A DNA stretch of 64,000 bases. It comes from Paenibacillus glycanilyticus NBRC 16618. GTDB lineage: Bacteria > Bacillota > Bacilli > Paenibacillales > Paenibacillaceae. Shown one piece after another: positions 8,937-17,843 of the stretch. Under the pieces are notes generated by a model. That model was not told the DNA's origin. It saw only the letters and a program-made list of their open reading frames with translations, and searched no databases. Position numbers and translations under genes: made by a program. How positions within the stretch are numbered: the stretch's first letter is position 1; every line of letters begins with the position of its first letter. The stretch lies in NCBI RefSeq assembly GCF_004000805.1, contig NZ_BILY01000031.1, positions 1-64,000 of the forward strand. Reading direction: 5' to 3'.

Positions 8937-9815
8937 ATGAAGAGATTCAAGAAATTTTATATCGAGATTACGAGCATTTGTAACCTGGCGTGCTCCTTCT
9001 GTCCACCAACCGAACGCGCAAAAGGTTTTATAAGCATAGAGGACTTTACGGAGCGGCTGGATCAGATCAAACCGTTTACGGACTATATTTATTTTCATTT
9101 GAAGGGCGAGCCGCTCCTCCATCCTAAGATTGACCAGCTGCTGGATATCAGTCACGAGAAGGGCTTTAAGGTTAATATTACGACGAACGGAACGCTGCTT
9201 CAGAAAAATAAACATAAGCTGCTGTCCAAGCCGGCGCTCCGGCAGATGAACTTCTCGCTTCACAGCTTTGACGGCCATGCCGGCTCCAAGGACAAGGAAG
9301 GGTATATCAGCGGTGTGCTTTCTTTCGTCCGCGAAGCCATGGAACAGACGAACATGATTACTTCGTTCCGCTTGTGGAATTTGACGCAGGATAATATGAC
9401 GAATGCGGAGAGACAGCGGAACCGTGAGATTTTGTCGATGATTGAGAACGAGTTCGAGTTGGATTATCTTATCGAAGAAAAGGTTATGCCAGGAAGCGGA
9501 GTCAAAATCGCCGATCGTGTCTATCTGAATCAAGACTATGAGTTCGAATGGCCGGACCTGAGGGCGAAGGAGGACGACGGCAAAGGCTTCTGCTACGGAA
9601 TGCGGAATCAGGCAGGCATACTTATTGACGGTACCGTAGTGCCATGCTGCCTCGACGGCGAGGGTGTTATCAATCTCGGCAATATGAATGAGCAGAGGTT
9701 CTCGGATATTATCGAGGGCGAGCGAGCGACAAATCTCATTGACGGCTTCTCGAGACGGGAAGCGGTTGAAGAGCTTTGCCGCAAATGCGGCTACCGCCAG
9801 CGCTTCGGCAAATAA
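8937..9815 (+). CDS. Radical SAM protein with SPASM-like C-terminus
   Basis: Start chosen at ATG 8937 because GGAG (8924-8927) is correctly spaced for it; ATG 8922 has no proper RBS. The 292-residue protein begins with a radical SAM core. CNLACSFC supplies Cys15, Cys19 and Cys22 for the 4Fe-4S cluster that binds S-adenosylmethionine. The glycine-rich GEPLLHP strand and TTNGT strand follow. The C-terminal part has further cysteines (GFCYG, VPCC, ELCRKCGY) in a SPASM/twitch arrangement that may bind an auxiliary cluster. Closely similar proteins seem widespread in Firmicutes, but I know of no assigned reaction. It sits alone with its own promoter and terminator, so context gives no substrate. 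Confidence 0.9.
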   Translation: MKRFKKFYIEITSICNLACSFCPPTERAKGFISIEDFTERLDQIKPFTDYIYFHLKGEPLLHPKIDQLLDISHEKGFKVNITTNGTLLQKNKHKLLSKPALRQMNFSLHSFDGHAGSKDKEGYISGVLSFVREAMEQTNMITSFRLWNLTQDNMTNAERQRNREILSMIENEFELDYLIEEKVMPGSGVKIADRVYLNQDYEFEWPDLRAKEDDGKGFCYGMRNQAGILIDGTVVPCCLDGEGVINLGNMNEQRFSDIIEGERATNLIDGFSRREAVEELCRKCGYRQRFGK

Positions 9816-9831
9816 GGGAATTAGACATACG

Positions 9832-9866
9832 GACAGCCGTGAACGTTATACGTTTACGGCTGTTTT
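9832..9866 (+). terminator. Terminator after radical SAM gene
   Basis: The 14-bp arms ACAGCCGTGAACGT and ACGTTTACGGCTGT (one G-T pair) around TAT are followed by TTTT. The 95 bases between it and the convergent CLC gene hold nothing I can identify. Confidence 0.85.
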
Positions 9867-9961
9867 ATGTTTATCTTAGCCGATCGCGAACAGGATCAGT
9901 GATCGTACGCAATTTCTATCATCCGCTTCATCATCCTATGAAGATAGACGCCTAAAGGTGC

Positions 9962-11179
9962 TCAGTGCCACATTTCTTTGAAATAACGCCGCGCGTGCTG
10001 CGCGGAATAAATGCCCGGCGCTCCCGAGCACAGATAAGCGATTGCACAGCCGATCAGCATATAGAGCCAGCCGTAGCCTTGCATGCCAAACAGCTCCAGG
10101 CCAAGAATAAAGCTGGCAAGCGGAGTGTTCGTTGCCCCGCTGAAGATCGAGATTAAGCCGATTCCGGCAAGCAGGGGAACCGATACGGCAAGCAGGTTGG
10201 CAAGCGCGCTGCCAAGCGTCGAGCCAATCACGAATAACGGCGTAACCTCGCCGCCCTGGAATCCGGATCCAAGGGTAATGGAAGTGAAAATCGTTTTCCA
10301 CAAGAAGGCTAGCGGAGCTGCGGGTTCCTCGAAAGAATGCTGCAATAATGGAAGACCAAGGCCTAAATAATTCCGGGAGCCAACGAGATAGACCAACCCG
10401 ATAACGATTAGGCCGCCAACAAAGCTTTTGATCACGGGATTCGGGAGCAGCTTCGTGAACCAGGCCTTAAGCTTATGGGTTAACGTGACGAACAAGAGGG
10501 CAGCAAGCCCGAATAATACGGCGGCCGCGGCTATTTTGACTAGAAGAATAACGCTTAGCGGAGGGACTGTCCCCATCGAATAATGAAGATGGTGTACGCC
10601 CCAGGCTAACGTCGCGTAATGGCCCACGTAGCTGGCAAGGAAAATTGGCAGGATGGACTCGAGTGAAATGGCGCCAAGCGCGGCTACCTCAAGGGCAAAT
10701 ATAGCACCGGCAGCAGGGGTGCCAAAGACCGAGCCAAATCCGCTGCTGATTCCGCATAGCAGGATGATTTTGCGTTCGGCGCCGCTAAGCTTGAAGCGCT
10801 TGCTGATCATTTCCGCCAAGCTGCCGCCCATTTGAACCGCTGTTCCTTCCCGGCCCGCAGAGCCGCTGAACAGATGGGTAACAATCGTACCGAATAGGAC
10901 AAGCGGCGCCATGCGCAGAGGAACAGCCGTCTCTCCGCCATAGATCCGGTCAAGCAGCAGATTATTGCCTTTTGCTGCATCCTTTCCGTAAAGCATATAA
11001 AGCCAGCTGACCAGTGCTCCGCCTAGTGGAAGCAGCCATAGCAGCCAAGCATGCGACATGGATGTTTCCGTTGCCCATTCCAGGCTTGTCAGGAACAGGG
11101 CGGATGCCGATCCGGCACAAATGCCGACGACAGCCGCAACGGCCAGCCGGACTAGGGATGTTTTCATAACAATAGCCAT
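9962..11179 (-). CDS. CLC-family anion transporter, probably fluoride/proton (CLC-F) type
   Basis: A 405-residue polytopic membrane protein of the CLC family. The selectivity loop that reads GSGIP in chloride CLCs reads GNNLL here (71-75). The second motif is GREGT (109-113) with the gating glutamate E111, in place of GREGP. The third is GGEVTPLF (309-316) in place of GxFxP. These changes are those I associate with fluoride-exporting CLC-F antiporters, which protect cells from fluoride. AGGAG lies 13 bases upstream on the complement; ATG at 11167 is an alternative start. I looked for a fluoride riboswitch upstream and saw none. The family is certain; fluoride specificity is inference. Confidence 0.87.
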   Translation of the reverse strand: MAIVMKTSLVRLAVAAVVGICAGSASALFLTSLEWATETSMSHAWLLWLLPLGGALVSWLYMLYGKDAAKGNNLLLDRIYGGETAVPLRMAPLVLFGTIVTHLFSGSAGREGTAVQMGGSLAEMISKRFKLSGAERKIILLCGISSGFGSVFGTPAAGAIFALEVAALGAISLESILPIFLASYVGHYATLAWGVHHLHYSMGTVPPLSVILLVKIAAAAVLFGLAALLFVTLTHKLKAWFTKLLPNPVIKSFVGGLIVIGLVYLVGSRNYLGLGLPLLQHSFEEPAAPLAFLWKTIFTSITLGSGFQGGEVTPLFVIGSTLGSALANLLAVSVPLLAGIGLISIFSGATNTPLASFILGLELFGMQGYGWLYMLIGCAIAYLCSGAPGIYSAQHARRYFKEMWH

Positions 11180-11322
11180 AAACCCAATTAGCTCCTAACT
11201 GAAAAAAATCGCTCGAACAATTATTTAATTACTATCGTACATTTTGAAAATTACGTCAATAACCGGCAGAAGTGGTACACTAGAAGCAGATAAGTATAGG
11301 CGAAAAGGAGTCAGCGCTGCAA

Positions 11323-11880
11323 ATGCTGTTTACGACCTTGAATGAGCTCGACAATACCCTGTGGCCGCTTGCGAGGAAGCTGTACGAGCAGTCCTTTCCG
11401 AAGGAAGGGCGGAAGCCCGATGCGATCATTAACGGGATGTTCCGGAAAATGCCTTGTTTTCTCCATACGCTCTCCGATGTGGACAAGGTCGAAGCAATGG
11501 CGATATCCGGTCTGACGGGCGGAGGAAAAATACTGCTTATCGATTATATCGCGGTTTCCGGGCGGCGCAGAGGACAGGGAGTCGGCTCTCAACTGATCGA
11601 AGCCATTGCGGAATGGGCGCAAAAGGTGATGCTGCTTGATGGACTGCTTATCGAGGTGGAGTCGGAGCATACGCCAACAAATGAGCGTCGCATCCGGTTC
11701 TGGGAGCGGAACGGGTTCACGATTACCGATTACGAGCATCCTTATATCTGGGTGCCGGAGCCTTACCGGGCGATGTACAAACAGCTTAGTCAGGAAGACG
11801 CCTGGCTTAGTGACGGGAGCGGGAAAAAGCTGTTCCGTTACATAACGTCCTTTCACGAAAAGGCATATTCCAAGAAATAG
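11323..11880 (+). CDS. GNAT-family N-acetyltransferase
   Basis: A 185-residue protein with the GNAT fold. Strand and loop LLIDYIAVSGRRRGQGVGSQLI contain the acetyl-CoA pyrophosphate-binding pattern R-x-x-G-x-G. A later strand LLIEVESE and helix RRIRFWERNGF match motif B. AAAAGGAG lies about 12 bases before the ATG. It is 18 bases upstream of the M42 peptidase gene with the same orientation, so the two are probably co-transcribed. TGGTACACT near 11273-11281 could be its extended -10. The substrate cannot be predicted. Confidence 0.85.
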   Translation: MLFTTLNELDNTLWPLARKLYEQSFPKEGRKPDAIINGMFRKMPCFLHTLSDVDKVEAMAISGLTGGGKILLIDYIAVSGRRRGQGVGSQLIEAIAEWAQKVMLLDGLLIEVESEHTPTNERRIRFWERNGFTITDYEHPYIWVPEPYRAMYKQLSQEDAWLSDGSGKKLFRYITSFHEKAYSKK

Positions 11881-11898
11881 GCAGGAGGAGATTGCGAA

Positions 11899-12960
11899 AT
11901 GGAAAATCAGTTAAATAAAACATTAAACCGGAGATATATTTTACGCTTTCTGGAGGAGCTTCTTCAGATTCCGAGCCCTAGCGGCTATTGCATGAACATT
12001 ATGAACCGACTCGAGGAGGAAGCGGCGAAGCTTGGTTATACGATGGAGCGCACGCCTAAGGGGAACGGAATGATCACGATTGCGGGCAGCGGCGATTCGG
12101 CTGATGCGATTGCCTATACCGCCCATGTCGATACGCTTGGCGCTATGGTCCGTTCCGTTAAACCAAACGGCATGCTGCGCATTACTCCCATTGGCGGCTA
12201 CAACATGGAGACGATTGAAGGTGAATATTGCCTGATTCATACCAGGGACGGAAGGCAGTACGAGGGCACGGTTTTGTCTACCAAAACCTCCGTTCATGTC
12301 TATTCGGACGCAAGGGAATGGAAGCGGGACGAAGCCAACATGGAGATCCGAATCGACGAAAATACGTCCAGCAAGGCGGAAACGGAGTCTCTTGGCATCG
12401 CGGTAGGCGATATCGTGTCGTGGGATCCTAGAGTGCGGATTACGCCGCAAGGCTGGGTGAAATCCCGGCATCTGGACGACAAAGCAAGCGTTGCGGCGTT
12501 GTTTGGTCTTCTGGAATGGATGAAGCGGGCCGATAAAAAGCCGGAGCGGACGCTCAAGCTTATTTTCTCCACTTACGAAGAGGTAGGACACGGCAATTCT
12601 TATATGCCGGCCGACATTACGGAGCTAATCGCGGTTGACATGGGGGCGATTGGCGACGATTTATCCACGACGGAGCGCGATGTATCGATCTGCGCCAAGG
12701 ATTCTTCCGGACCGTACGATTACGAGATGACTTCGAGACTGATCGAGCTTGCGAAGCAGCATCAGCTGCCTTATGCCGTCGATATTTATCCGCATTACGG
12801 CTCCGACGCTTCTGCTGCGCTGCGGGGAGGAAGCAACATTCGCGCTGCATTAATCGGACCCGGCGTTCACGCCTCGCATGCGATGGAACGGACTCACGCC
12901 GATGCGATCGTAAATACCGCAGCTCTGCTGCTTGCGTACCTGGGATTATCCGTTTCCTAA
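11899..12960 (+). CDS. M42-family zinc aminopeptidase
   Basis: A 353-residue cytosolic metallopeptidase of the M42 (glutamyl aminopeptidase / tetrahedral aminopeptidase) family. The metal ligands are visible in order: TAHVDTLG (His, Asp), RHLDDKAS (bridging Asp), TYEEVGHG (catalytic and ligand Glu), AVDMGA (Asp) and SHAMERTH (His). An insertion of about 100 residues after the first metal motif is the usual PDZ-like dimerisation domain. GGAGGAG is correctly spaced before ATG 11899. The enzyme trims N-terminal residues from peptides. The next gene starts 3 bases after its stop. Confidence 0.93.
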   Translation: MENQLNKTLNRRYILRFLEELLQIPSPSGYCMNIMNRLEEEAAKLGYTMERTPKGNGMITIAGSGDSADAIAYTAHVDTLGAMVRSVKPNGMLRITPIGGYNMETIEGEYCLIHTRDGRQYEGTVLSTKTSVHVYSDAREWKRDEANMEIRIDENTSSKAETESLGIAVGDIVSWDPRVRITPQGWVKSRHLDDKASVAALFGLLEWMKRADKKPERTLKLIFSTYEEVGHGNSYMPADITELIAVDMGAIGDDLSTTERDVSICAKDSSGPYDYEMTSRLIELAKQHQLPYAVDIYPHYGSDASAALRGGSNIRAALIGPGVHASHAMERTHADAIVNTAALLLAYLGLSVS

Positions 12961-12963
12961 CGG

Positions 12964-14283
12964 ATGATTTATTACTTCTTCGCGCTGCTGACAGCCGCGG
13001 TCATCTTGCTGGTGAACAATCCCCGCAGCGAGATGAACCGCTGGGCGGCTTTTTTCCTCGGAGCGGCCGCGATAGGCGGCTTGACGGATGTATTGGTCCT
13101 CTATGGCTATGAGGAATGGGCGAACATCGAGCAGCTGCTGAACCATACGTTATCGCCTTACGGCATTCTTGTGTTTAGCATCGTTTATTCCGAGCTTGTA
13201 CCGGTAAAAAGAGTAAGGCTGTATTGGAAGCTGGCTCTGCTTGTTCTTCCTGCGTGGATGATGCTGACGACGCCGCTAATGCCCGAAATTCGGATGAATT
13301 ACCGATTCTTGCTAGGTTGGGCAGCCTTTTATTACATCGCTGCCTGTCTATTGCTTATCGTCTCCTTATGGAGGGAGACGAACCGCCGCAAGAGACGGAA
13401 CCGTTTTATCGCAACTGTTATTATCGTGCCGACTATTCTGGCGGTGCTGCTCTTTATTAACATAGCGGCAGTTGTCGCTCCGGATTTGGAAGCATTCCGT
13501 TACGTGTCCTTGTTCATTATTTATTCGTTATCCGTTGCATTGATTTGCACGTTTATTTACGGCGTGCTGGGCGTAAGGCTGCGTTTTGAGAAGGATCCGC
13601 TCGAAGGGACGATGAAGGCGGTCAGCTCAGGGGCGGTGCAGCTCAATCATTCCATCAAAAACGAAATCGGTAAAATTGCCCTCAGCTCGGATAACCTGAA
13701 GCGGGAATTGGCAGACCGGTCGCCGGATTCGTTATCTCATCTTGCCATCATAACGTCAGCCTCGGAGCATATGCTGGGCATGGTGAACCGGATTCACAGC
13801 CAGATGCGGGACATCGTGCTTGTTGAGAAGCCTTTCAAGCTTGACGATCTTGTGCAAAGCTGTTTGGCTAAACATAAGGGGCTGTTTGAGCAGAAGGAAA
13901 TCCATGTTCGGGAAGATTATGACTGCCGGCCAATCGCGATTGGAGATCCCGTTCATTTATCGGAGGCGATCGGCAACGCATTGATTAACGCGGCTGAAGC
14001 CATGGACGCCGGCGGGTCATTAGCGATACGCTTGGACCGAGAAAAAAAGTCCGTGCGGTTAACCATCAAAGATGATGGAAAAGGGATACCGGCCGATCAG
14101 CTGGAGCGTGTATTCGAACCGTTTTTCAGCACGAAAAACCGCTCGAGCAACTTTGGACTAGGTTTGTCTTACGTCTACAATGTGATGAAAAAGAGCGGAG
14201 GCTCTGTTGACGTGTTAAGCAGGGAGAATGAAGGGACGACCGTTATTTTGCATTTTGCCGCTAAGAACATCCGCTTCGGCTGA
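12964..14283 (+). CDS. Membrane sensor histidine kinase
   Basis: A 439-residue protein: about seven membrane helices (residues 1-205), then a kinase core. The phosphoacceptor box is NHSIKNEIGKI with His229, and the ATP-binding domain contains N-box NALINAAEA, G1 DDGKGIP and G2 NFGLGLSYV. The 7TM sensor has no periplasmic domain, which suggests a membrane-embedded or lipid signal. It starts three bases after the M42 stop codon without a clear RBS, so it probably depends on translational coupling. The response regulator follows after 15 bases. The signal is unknown. Confidence 0.9.
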   Translation: MIYYFFALLTAAVILLVNNPRSEMNRWAAFFLGAAAIGGLTDVLVLYGYEEWANIEQLLNHTLSPYGILVFSIVYSELVPVKRVRLYWKLALLVLPAWMMLTTPLMPEIRMNYRFLLGWAAFYYIAACLLLIVSLWRETNRRKRRNRFIATVIIVPTILAVLLFINIAAVVAPDLEAFRYVSLFIIYSLSVALICTFIYGVLGVRLRFEKDPLEGTMKAVSSGAVQLNHSIKNEIGKIALSSDNLKRELADRSPDSLSHLAIITSASEHMLGMVNRIHSQMRDIVLVEKPFKLDDLVQSCLAKHKGLFEQKEIHVREDYDCRPIAIGDPVHLSEAIGNALINAAEAMDAGGSLAIRLDREKKSVRLTIKDDGKGIPADQLERVFEPFFSTKNRSSNFGLGLSYVYNVMKKSGGSVDVLSRENEGTTVILHFAAKNIRFG

Positions 14284-14298
14284 CAGGAGGAGCCCATC

Positions 14299-14928
14299 AT
14301 GGCAACGATTAGAATCTTTCTCGTCGAGGATGATCCGGATTGGATCCGGGCAATGACCGCTTATTTGAACAGCGAGCCCGATCTGGAGGTTGCCGGTTTC
14401 GCCACTTCTTCCCGGGAAGCGATTGAAAAGGCACGGCAGCTTGACTTCGATGTCGTTCTGCTGGATATCCAGCTGACGGACTACGAGGAAGAAGGCATTC
14501 ATACCGCTATCGAGCTTCATGATATTCATCCGGCTAAGATCATCATGCTGACGTCGATGAAGGACGAATCCATCATCATGCAGGCTTTTACGGCGGGGGC
14601 GGTTAATTACGTGGAGAAGACGAATTACAAGGAGCTTCCCCATGTCATAAGGAACGCGCATCAGCATCCGCGTGCAATGGATGCCTTGCTTAAGGATTAC
14701 GCCAGGCTGAAACGGGAGGAGCAGCTGAGGCAGCTGACTGCCGCGGAGCGCGAGGTGTTTGAGCTGATCGAGCAGGGTTATACGCAGCCGCAGATGGAGA
14801 AGAAGCTGTACAAGACGGAGAGCACCCTGAAGAATCAGGTGAACAAAATGCTTAAAAAGCTGGGGGTAACAAGCCGCAAGGAAGCCGTGGAAAAGGTGCG
14901 GCGCAAAGGCTTGCTTCCGCCCAAATAA
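14299..14928 (+). CDS. NarL/FixJ-type response regulator
   Basis: A 209-residue protein: receiver domain (acidic pair D11/D12, phosphoacceptor D56 in VVLLDIQL, conserved Thr and Lys following) and a C-terminal LuxR-type helix-turn-helix from about 140 to 205 (LTAAEREVFELIEQGYTQ, then STLKNQVNKMLKKLGV). AGGAGG is well spaced before the start. It is the obvious cognate partner of the upstream kinase. Target genes are not evident from the window, although the M42 and acetyltransferase genes lie directly upstream. Confidence 0.93.
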   Translation: MATIRIFLVEDDPDWIRAMTAYLNSEPDLEVAGFATSSREAIEKARQLDFDVVLLDIQLTDYEEEGIHTAIELHDIHPAKIIMLTSMKDESIIMQAFTAGAVNYVEKTNYKELPHVIRNAHQHPRAMDALLKDYARLKREEQLRQLTAAEREVFELIEQGYTQPQMEKKLYKTESTLKNQVNKMLKKLGVTSRKEAVEKVRRKGLLPPK

Positions 14929-14939
14929 CGCAATAAGGC

Positions 14940-14976
14940 AAGGACGCTGCTTTTGAAAAGCAGCGTCCTTTTTTTT
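14940..14976 (+). terminator. Rho-independent terminator after response regulator
   Basis: The arms AAGGACGCTGCTT and AAGCAGCGTCCTT are followed by eight T. Confidence 0.93.
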
Positions 14977-15063
14977 CTGCATAGCAGGGTTCTAAAAAAC
15001 TTAGAACTGCCGTCTTCCGGCCAGTCGTCCTAGAATGTAGGGGAAAGGAGCTGGATTGCCACA

Positions 15064-15981
15064 ATGAAACGAAAACCGATTTACGTAGAATTGAACATTC
15101 ATACCGATATGGAAAAGCTGTGGACCTATACCCAGACCGCCGAGCTGCATGAGCAGTGGGATTTGCGGTTTTCAAGCATCACCTATCTGCCCCGCAAATC
15201 GGAGAGGAACACGTTAGCTTTTCTTTATGAGACGCGTATTGGCTTTGGCCTTCGGATAAGCGGAACGGGCAGGACGAAATCCTCGCAGCGCGAAGGGGCG
15301 GGAGGCAGGCTGTCTACCCTTGCCTTCGGCTCGGAGCAGCCGTTCTCATTAATCCGTCATGGAGCGGGATATTGGCAGTATCGCCCGAACGCGGACTCGA
15401 TTACCTTCCTTACGAAATTCGATTATGTCACCCGGTTCGGCCGGCTTGGGCAATGGTTCGACCGCTTAGTGTTCCGTCCTTTATTCGGCTGGGCTACCGC
15501 TCTCAGCTTTGATGTTTTGCGGTTGTGGCTGGAGAAGCGGATCCCGCCGGCAGTCAGCCTGCAGCGTACGCTGATTCATTATATGTGCACGGTTCTATTA
15601 AGCCTGCTTTGGCTGTATGAAGGTCTCGTACCGAAGTGGATGTACCCGGAAGCGGGAGAGCTAAGCATCATGCAAAGCATGAATATGTTCCCGGGAATGG
15701 AACAGCAAGCTCTGAAATGGCTTGGAGCCGCGGAGATTTTACTAGGCTTGCTGCTTCTGACATGTCACCGGAAGAAATGGATTTACTACCTTCAGGCAGC
15801 GGGATTATTGGCGCTTGCAGGAGGAGCTTTGGCTTATGCGCCATCGCTGTTGGAGCAGCCGTTTAATCCTTTTGTGTTAAGCGCGGCAATGACAGGGCTA
15901 TGCCTGATTGGCCTATGGACTTCCAAGGACTTGCCTGACGCCGCCAATTGCATCCGCAAGAAAGGGGAAATGAAGAAATGA
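15064..15981 (+). CDS. SRPBCC-like plus DoxX-like membrane protein
   Basis: A 305-residue protein. Residues 1-155 look like a ligand-binding START/SRPBCC domain (typical ELHEQWD near the N-terminus). Residues 165-295 hold four predicted membrane helices resembling the DoxX-like family. AAAGGAG lies 13 bases before ATG. Its stop overlaps the next start (ATGA). The pairing with a DUF4166 gene is a known arrangement in bacilli, sometimes as a fusion. Function is unknown; a role in binding or modifying lipophilic molecules at the membrane is a guess. Confidence 0.75.
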   Translation: MKRKPIYVELNIHTDMEKLWTYTQTAELHEQWDLRFSSITYLPRKSERNTLAFLYETRIGFGLRISGTGRTKSSQREGAGGRLSTLAFGSEQPFSLIRHGAGYWQYRPNADSITFLTKFDYVTRFGRLGQWFDRLVFRPLFGWATALSFDVLRLWLEKRIPPAVSLQRTLIHYMCTVLLSLLWLYEGLVPKWMYPEAGELSIMQSMNMFPGMEQQALKWLGAAEILLGLLLLTCHRKKWIYYLQAAGLLALAGGALAYAPSLLEQPFNPFVLSAAMTGLCLIGLWTSKDLPDAANCIRKKGEMKK

Positions 15982-16652
15982 CGAGATCCATCTACGAACA
16001 AGCATTGGGAGAGGAGTTTAAGAAGCTCCATCCTCGCATTCAAGAGCGATTCGGGTTCAGCAGCAAGGACCAAATCGCTTCTATCGGCCAAGGGGTCATG
16101 GACCGGATCTGGTTTAATAAGTGGGCGGCATTGCCGCTTGCCTTAGGAGCATCGAGGCATATTATGTTCCCTCAGGGTGGAAGCGGCATCCCGTTTACGA
16201 TTGAAAATTATGCTTATCGGGACGGATTTGGCCGCGAGACGGTAACCTGGATCCGCAAATTTCAGTTCAAGCGGTCCATTAGGCATTTTGACGCCACGAT
16301 GATTTACAGCGCTGATAGAAAGGGAATCGTGGACTACCTGGGTAATAAGCAGCATTTGGCGGTGGATCTGGATATTACGGCTTCAAGCAATGGGGGGATA
16401 AGGATTCGTTCGGGGGATCAGAGGTTCTACGAGGGACTCCTTCGATTTACCTGGCCGGCGCAGCTCACAGGAACGGCAGATGTTACCGAATGGTATGACG
16501 ATGAACGGGAAAAGTACCGGATTAGCGTGATTGTCAGCAGCCCCGTTTTGGGTACGGTTTTCCATTATGAAGGGAGTTTTGACGCAGAATTGATTCCCAT
16601 GAGACATATCCCGTTAGATGCGAAGCCGCTAAGGGAAGAAGCGCGTGAGTGA
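15978..16652 (+). CDS. DUF4166 domain protein
   Basis: Start chosen at ATG 15978, inside the ATGA overlap with the previous stop and 9 bases after AAAGGGGA; ATG 15948 would lack an RBS. The 224-residue protein has the pattern of DUF4166: YEQALGEEFKKLHPRIQERF at the start, a GASRHIMFP segment, FTIENYAYRDGFGRETVTW, and a C-terminal beta-rich region. It has no signal peptide or membrane helices. Translational coupling implies it works with the DoxX-like protein. The biochemical role is unknown. Confidence 0.78.
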   Translation: MTRSIYEQALGEEFKKLHPRIQERFGFSSKDQIASIGQGVMDRIWFNKWAALPLALGASRHIMFPQGGSGIPFTIENYAYRDGFGRETVTWIRKFQFKRSIRHFDATMIYSADRKGIVDYLGNKQHLAVDLDITASSNGGIRIRSGDQRFYEGLLRFTWPAQLTGTADVTEWYDDEREKYRISVIVSSPVLGTVFHYEGSFDAELIPMRHIPLDAKPLREEARE

Positions 16653-16775
16653 TGTTAAATATTAGCTTCGCATGAAACGACAAATTTTTCTAAACAAAGG
16701 AAGGAAAAAAAGACTATATGTCGAATGAAATAAGGATTAAAGCTTCATGTATTCATGAGAAATAGAGGTTGAAGC

Positions 16776-17822
16776 ATGCATAATTCGGTATTTTTCAAGA
16801 GCGTCATTAACTCAAACTCCATATTTGATTCAATGGGGCTTCTTGGCCATTTTTTAAAAGATACGATCGGCTGCGAGCAAATTTGTTTATTTCTAATGGA
16901 GGATTCACAGCGTCAGGAGCCGGCAGCGTATTCGTACAATATGCTGCAGGTGGATACCAGCCAGCTTCAACAGCTTGCTGTACAGGCTGATTTTTTCGAG
17001 CGTATTCCAGATGGAAGACCACTGCGACTAGATGATACGATAGACGGAATCTCCCTTTCGGAGACGTCTTTCCACACGATATATCCCTTCCATATCAAAC
17101 GTAATGCAACGTATGGCACACTCCTGCTCTGTTTTCAATCTCAGCGATCATTAACACCCGAAGAGCTTCAAATTTGCCGAATGAATAAACTGCATATGGA
17201 TCAGCTCATCGACAAGATCTATTTCCGCAAGCAATTTCTGAAGGAACAGTCTTTCGAGAGCCTGTTTAACACGCTGCGGATGAAGGACAGCTTCACGGTG
17301 GACCATTGCTATAACGTCGCCTTTTATTCCTCGTTGCTTGGAGAAAAGCTTGGTCTTTGTCCGGCCGAACTCGAGCTGCTGAAGCTGGCCGCTCTTCTGC
17401 ACGATATCGGCAAGCTGGCTATTCCGGATCATATATTGATGAAGCCCGGCAGACTTACCGATGACGAGTTTGACGTTATACGCCAGCATCCGGCTATCGG
17501 CTACCAGCTTCTGAAGGATCTGCCGGAAGTGAAGGACATCCTGCCAATCGTAAGATGGCATCATGAGCGTATTGACGGAAGAGGTTACCCGGATGGCCTA
17601 AAGGGGGACGAAATCCCGCTGCTTGTCCGGATCGTCAGCCTGGCGGATGCTTTCGATGCGATGACTTCAACCCGGGTTTACCGAAGCTCCCTTCATGTGG
17701 AGGAAGTCAGAAAGCAGTTAATTACGAACGTGAATACGCAGTTTGACGAACAGCTCGTCACGCTGTTCCTTGAGATCATCGATGAGCAAATGACGATGAG
17801 AACCTTATCTACAGGTGAATGA
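16776..17822 (+). CDS. HD-GYP domain cyclic-di-GMP phosphodiesterase
   Basis: A 348-residue protein. Residues 1-155 resemble a GAF-like sensor fold with weak similarity. Residues 160-340 are an HD-GYP domain: HD pair H209-D210 in LLHDIGKLAIP, and HHERIDGRGYPDG (262-274), including the GYP triad. The family hydrolyses c-di-GMP, usually to GMP, with a bi- or trinuclear metal centre. GAGG is 7 bases before the ATG. It heads a same-strand cluster with a GGDEF cyclase and a histidine kinase, which suggests paired control of c-di-GMP level. Confidence 0.92.
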   Translation: MHNSVFFKSVINSNSIFDSMGLLGHFLKDTIGCEQICLFLMEDSQRQEPAAYSYNMLQVDTSQLQQLAVQADFFERIPDGRPLRLDDTIDGISLSETSFHTIYPFHIKRNATYGTLLLCFQSQRSLTPEELQICRMNKLHMDQLIDKIYFRKQFLKEQSFESLFNTLRMKDSFTVDHCYNVAFYSSLLGEKLGLCPAELELLKLAALLHDIGKLAIPDHILMKPGRLTDDEFDVIRQHPAIGYQLLKDLPEVKDILPIVRWHHERIDGRGYPDGLKGDEIPLLVRIVSLADAFDAMTSTRVYRSSLHVEEVRKQLITNVNTQFDEQLVTLFLEIIDEQMTMRTLSTGE

Positions 17823-17843
17823 AATCGGAAAGAGAGTTGGAGT

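Noticed and set aside
8633..8937. RiPP precursor and radical SAM maturase pair
   Set aside because: The small protein has a folded, LSm-like pattern, not a leader plus core, and the radical SAM protein lacks an obvious peptide-recognition domain.
8880..9533. Long 217-codon antisense frame over the radical SAM gene
   Set aside because: The opposite strand encodes a clear radical SAM protein; this frame is a by-product of its codon composition and has no RBS.
11180..11320. Fluoride riboswitch upstream of the CLC gene
   Set aside because: I looked for the crcB-type conserved segments on the complement and did not see them. A covariance search would settle it.
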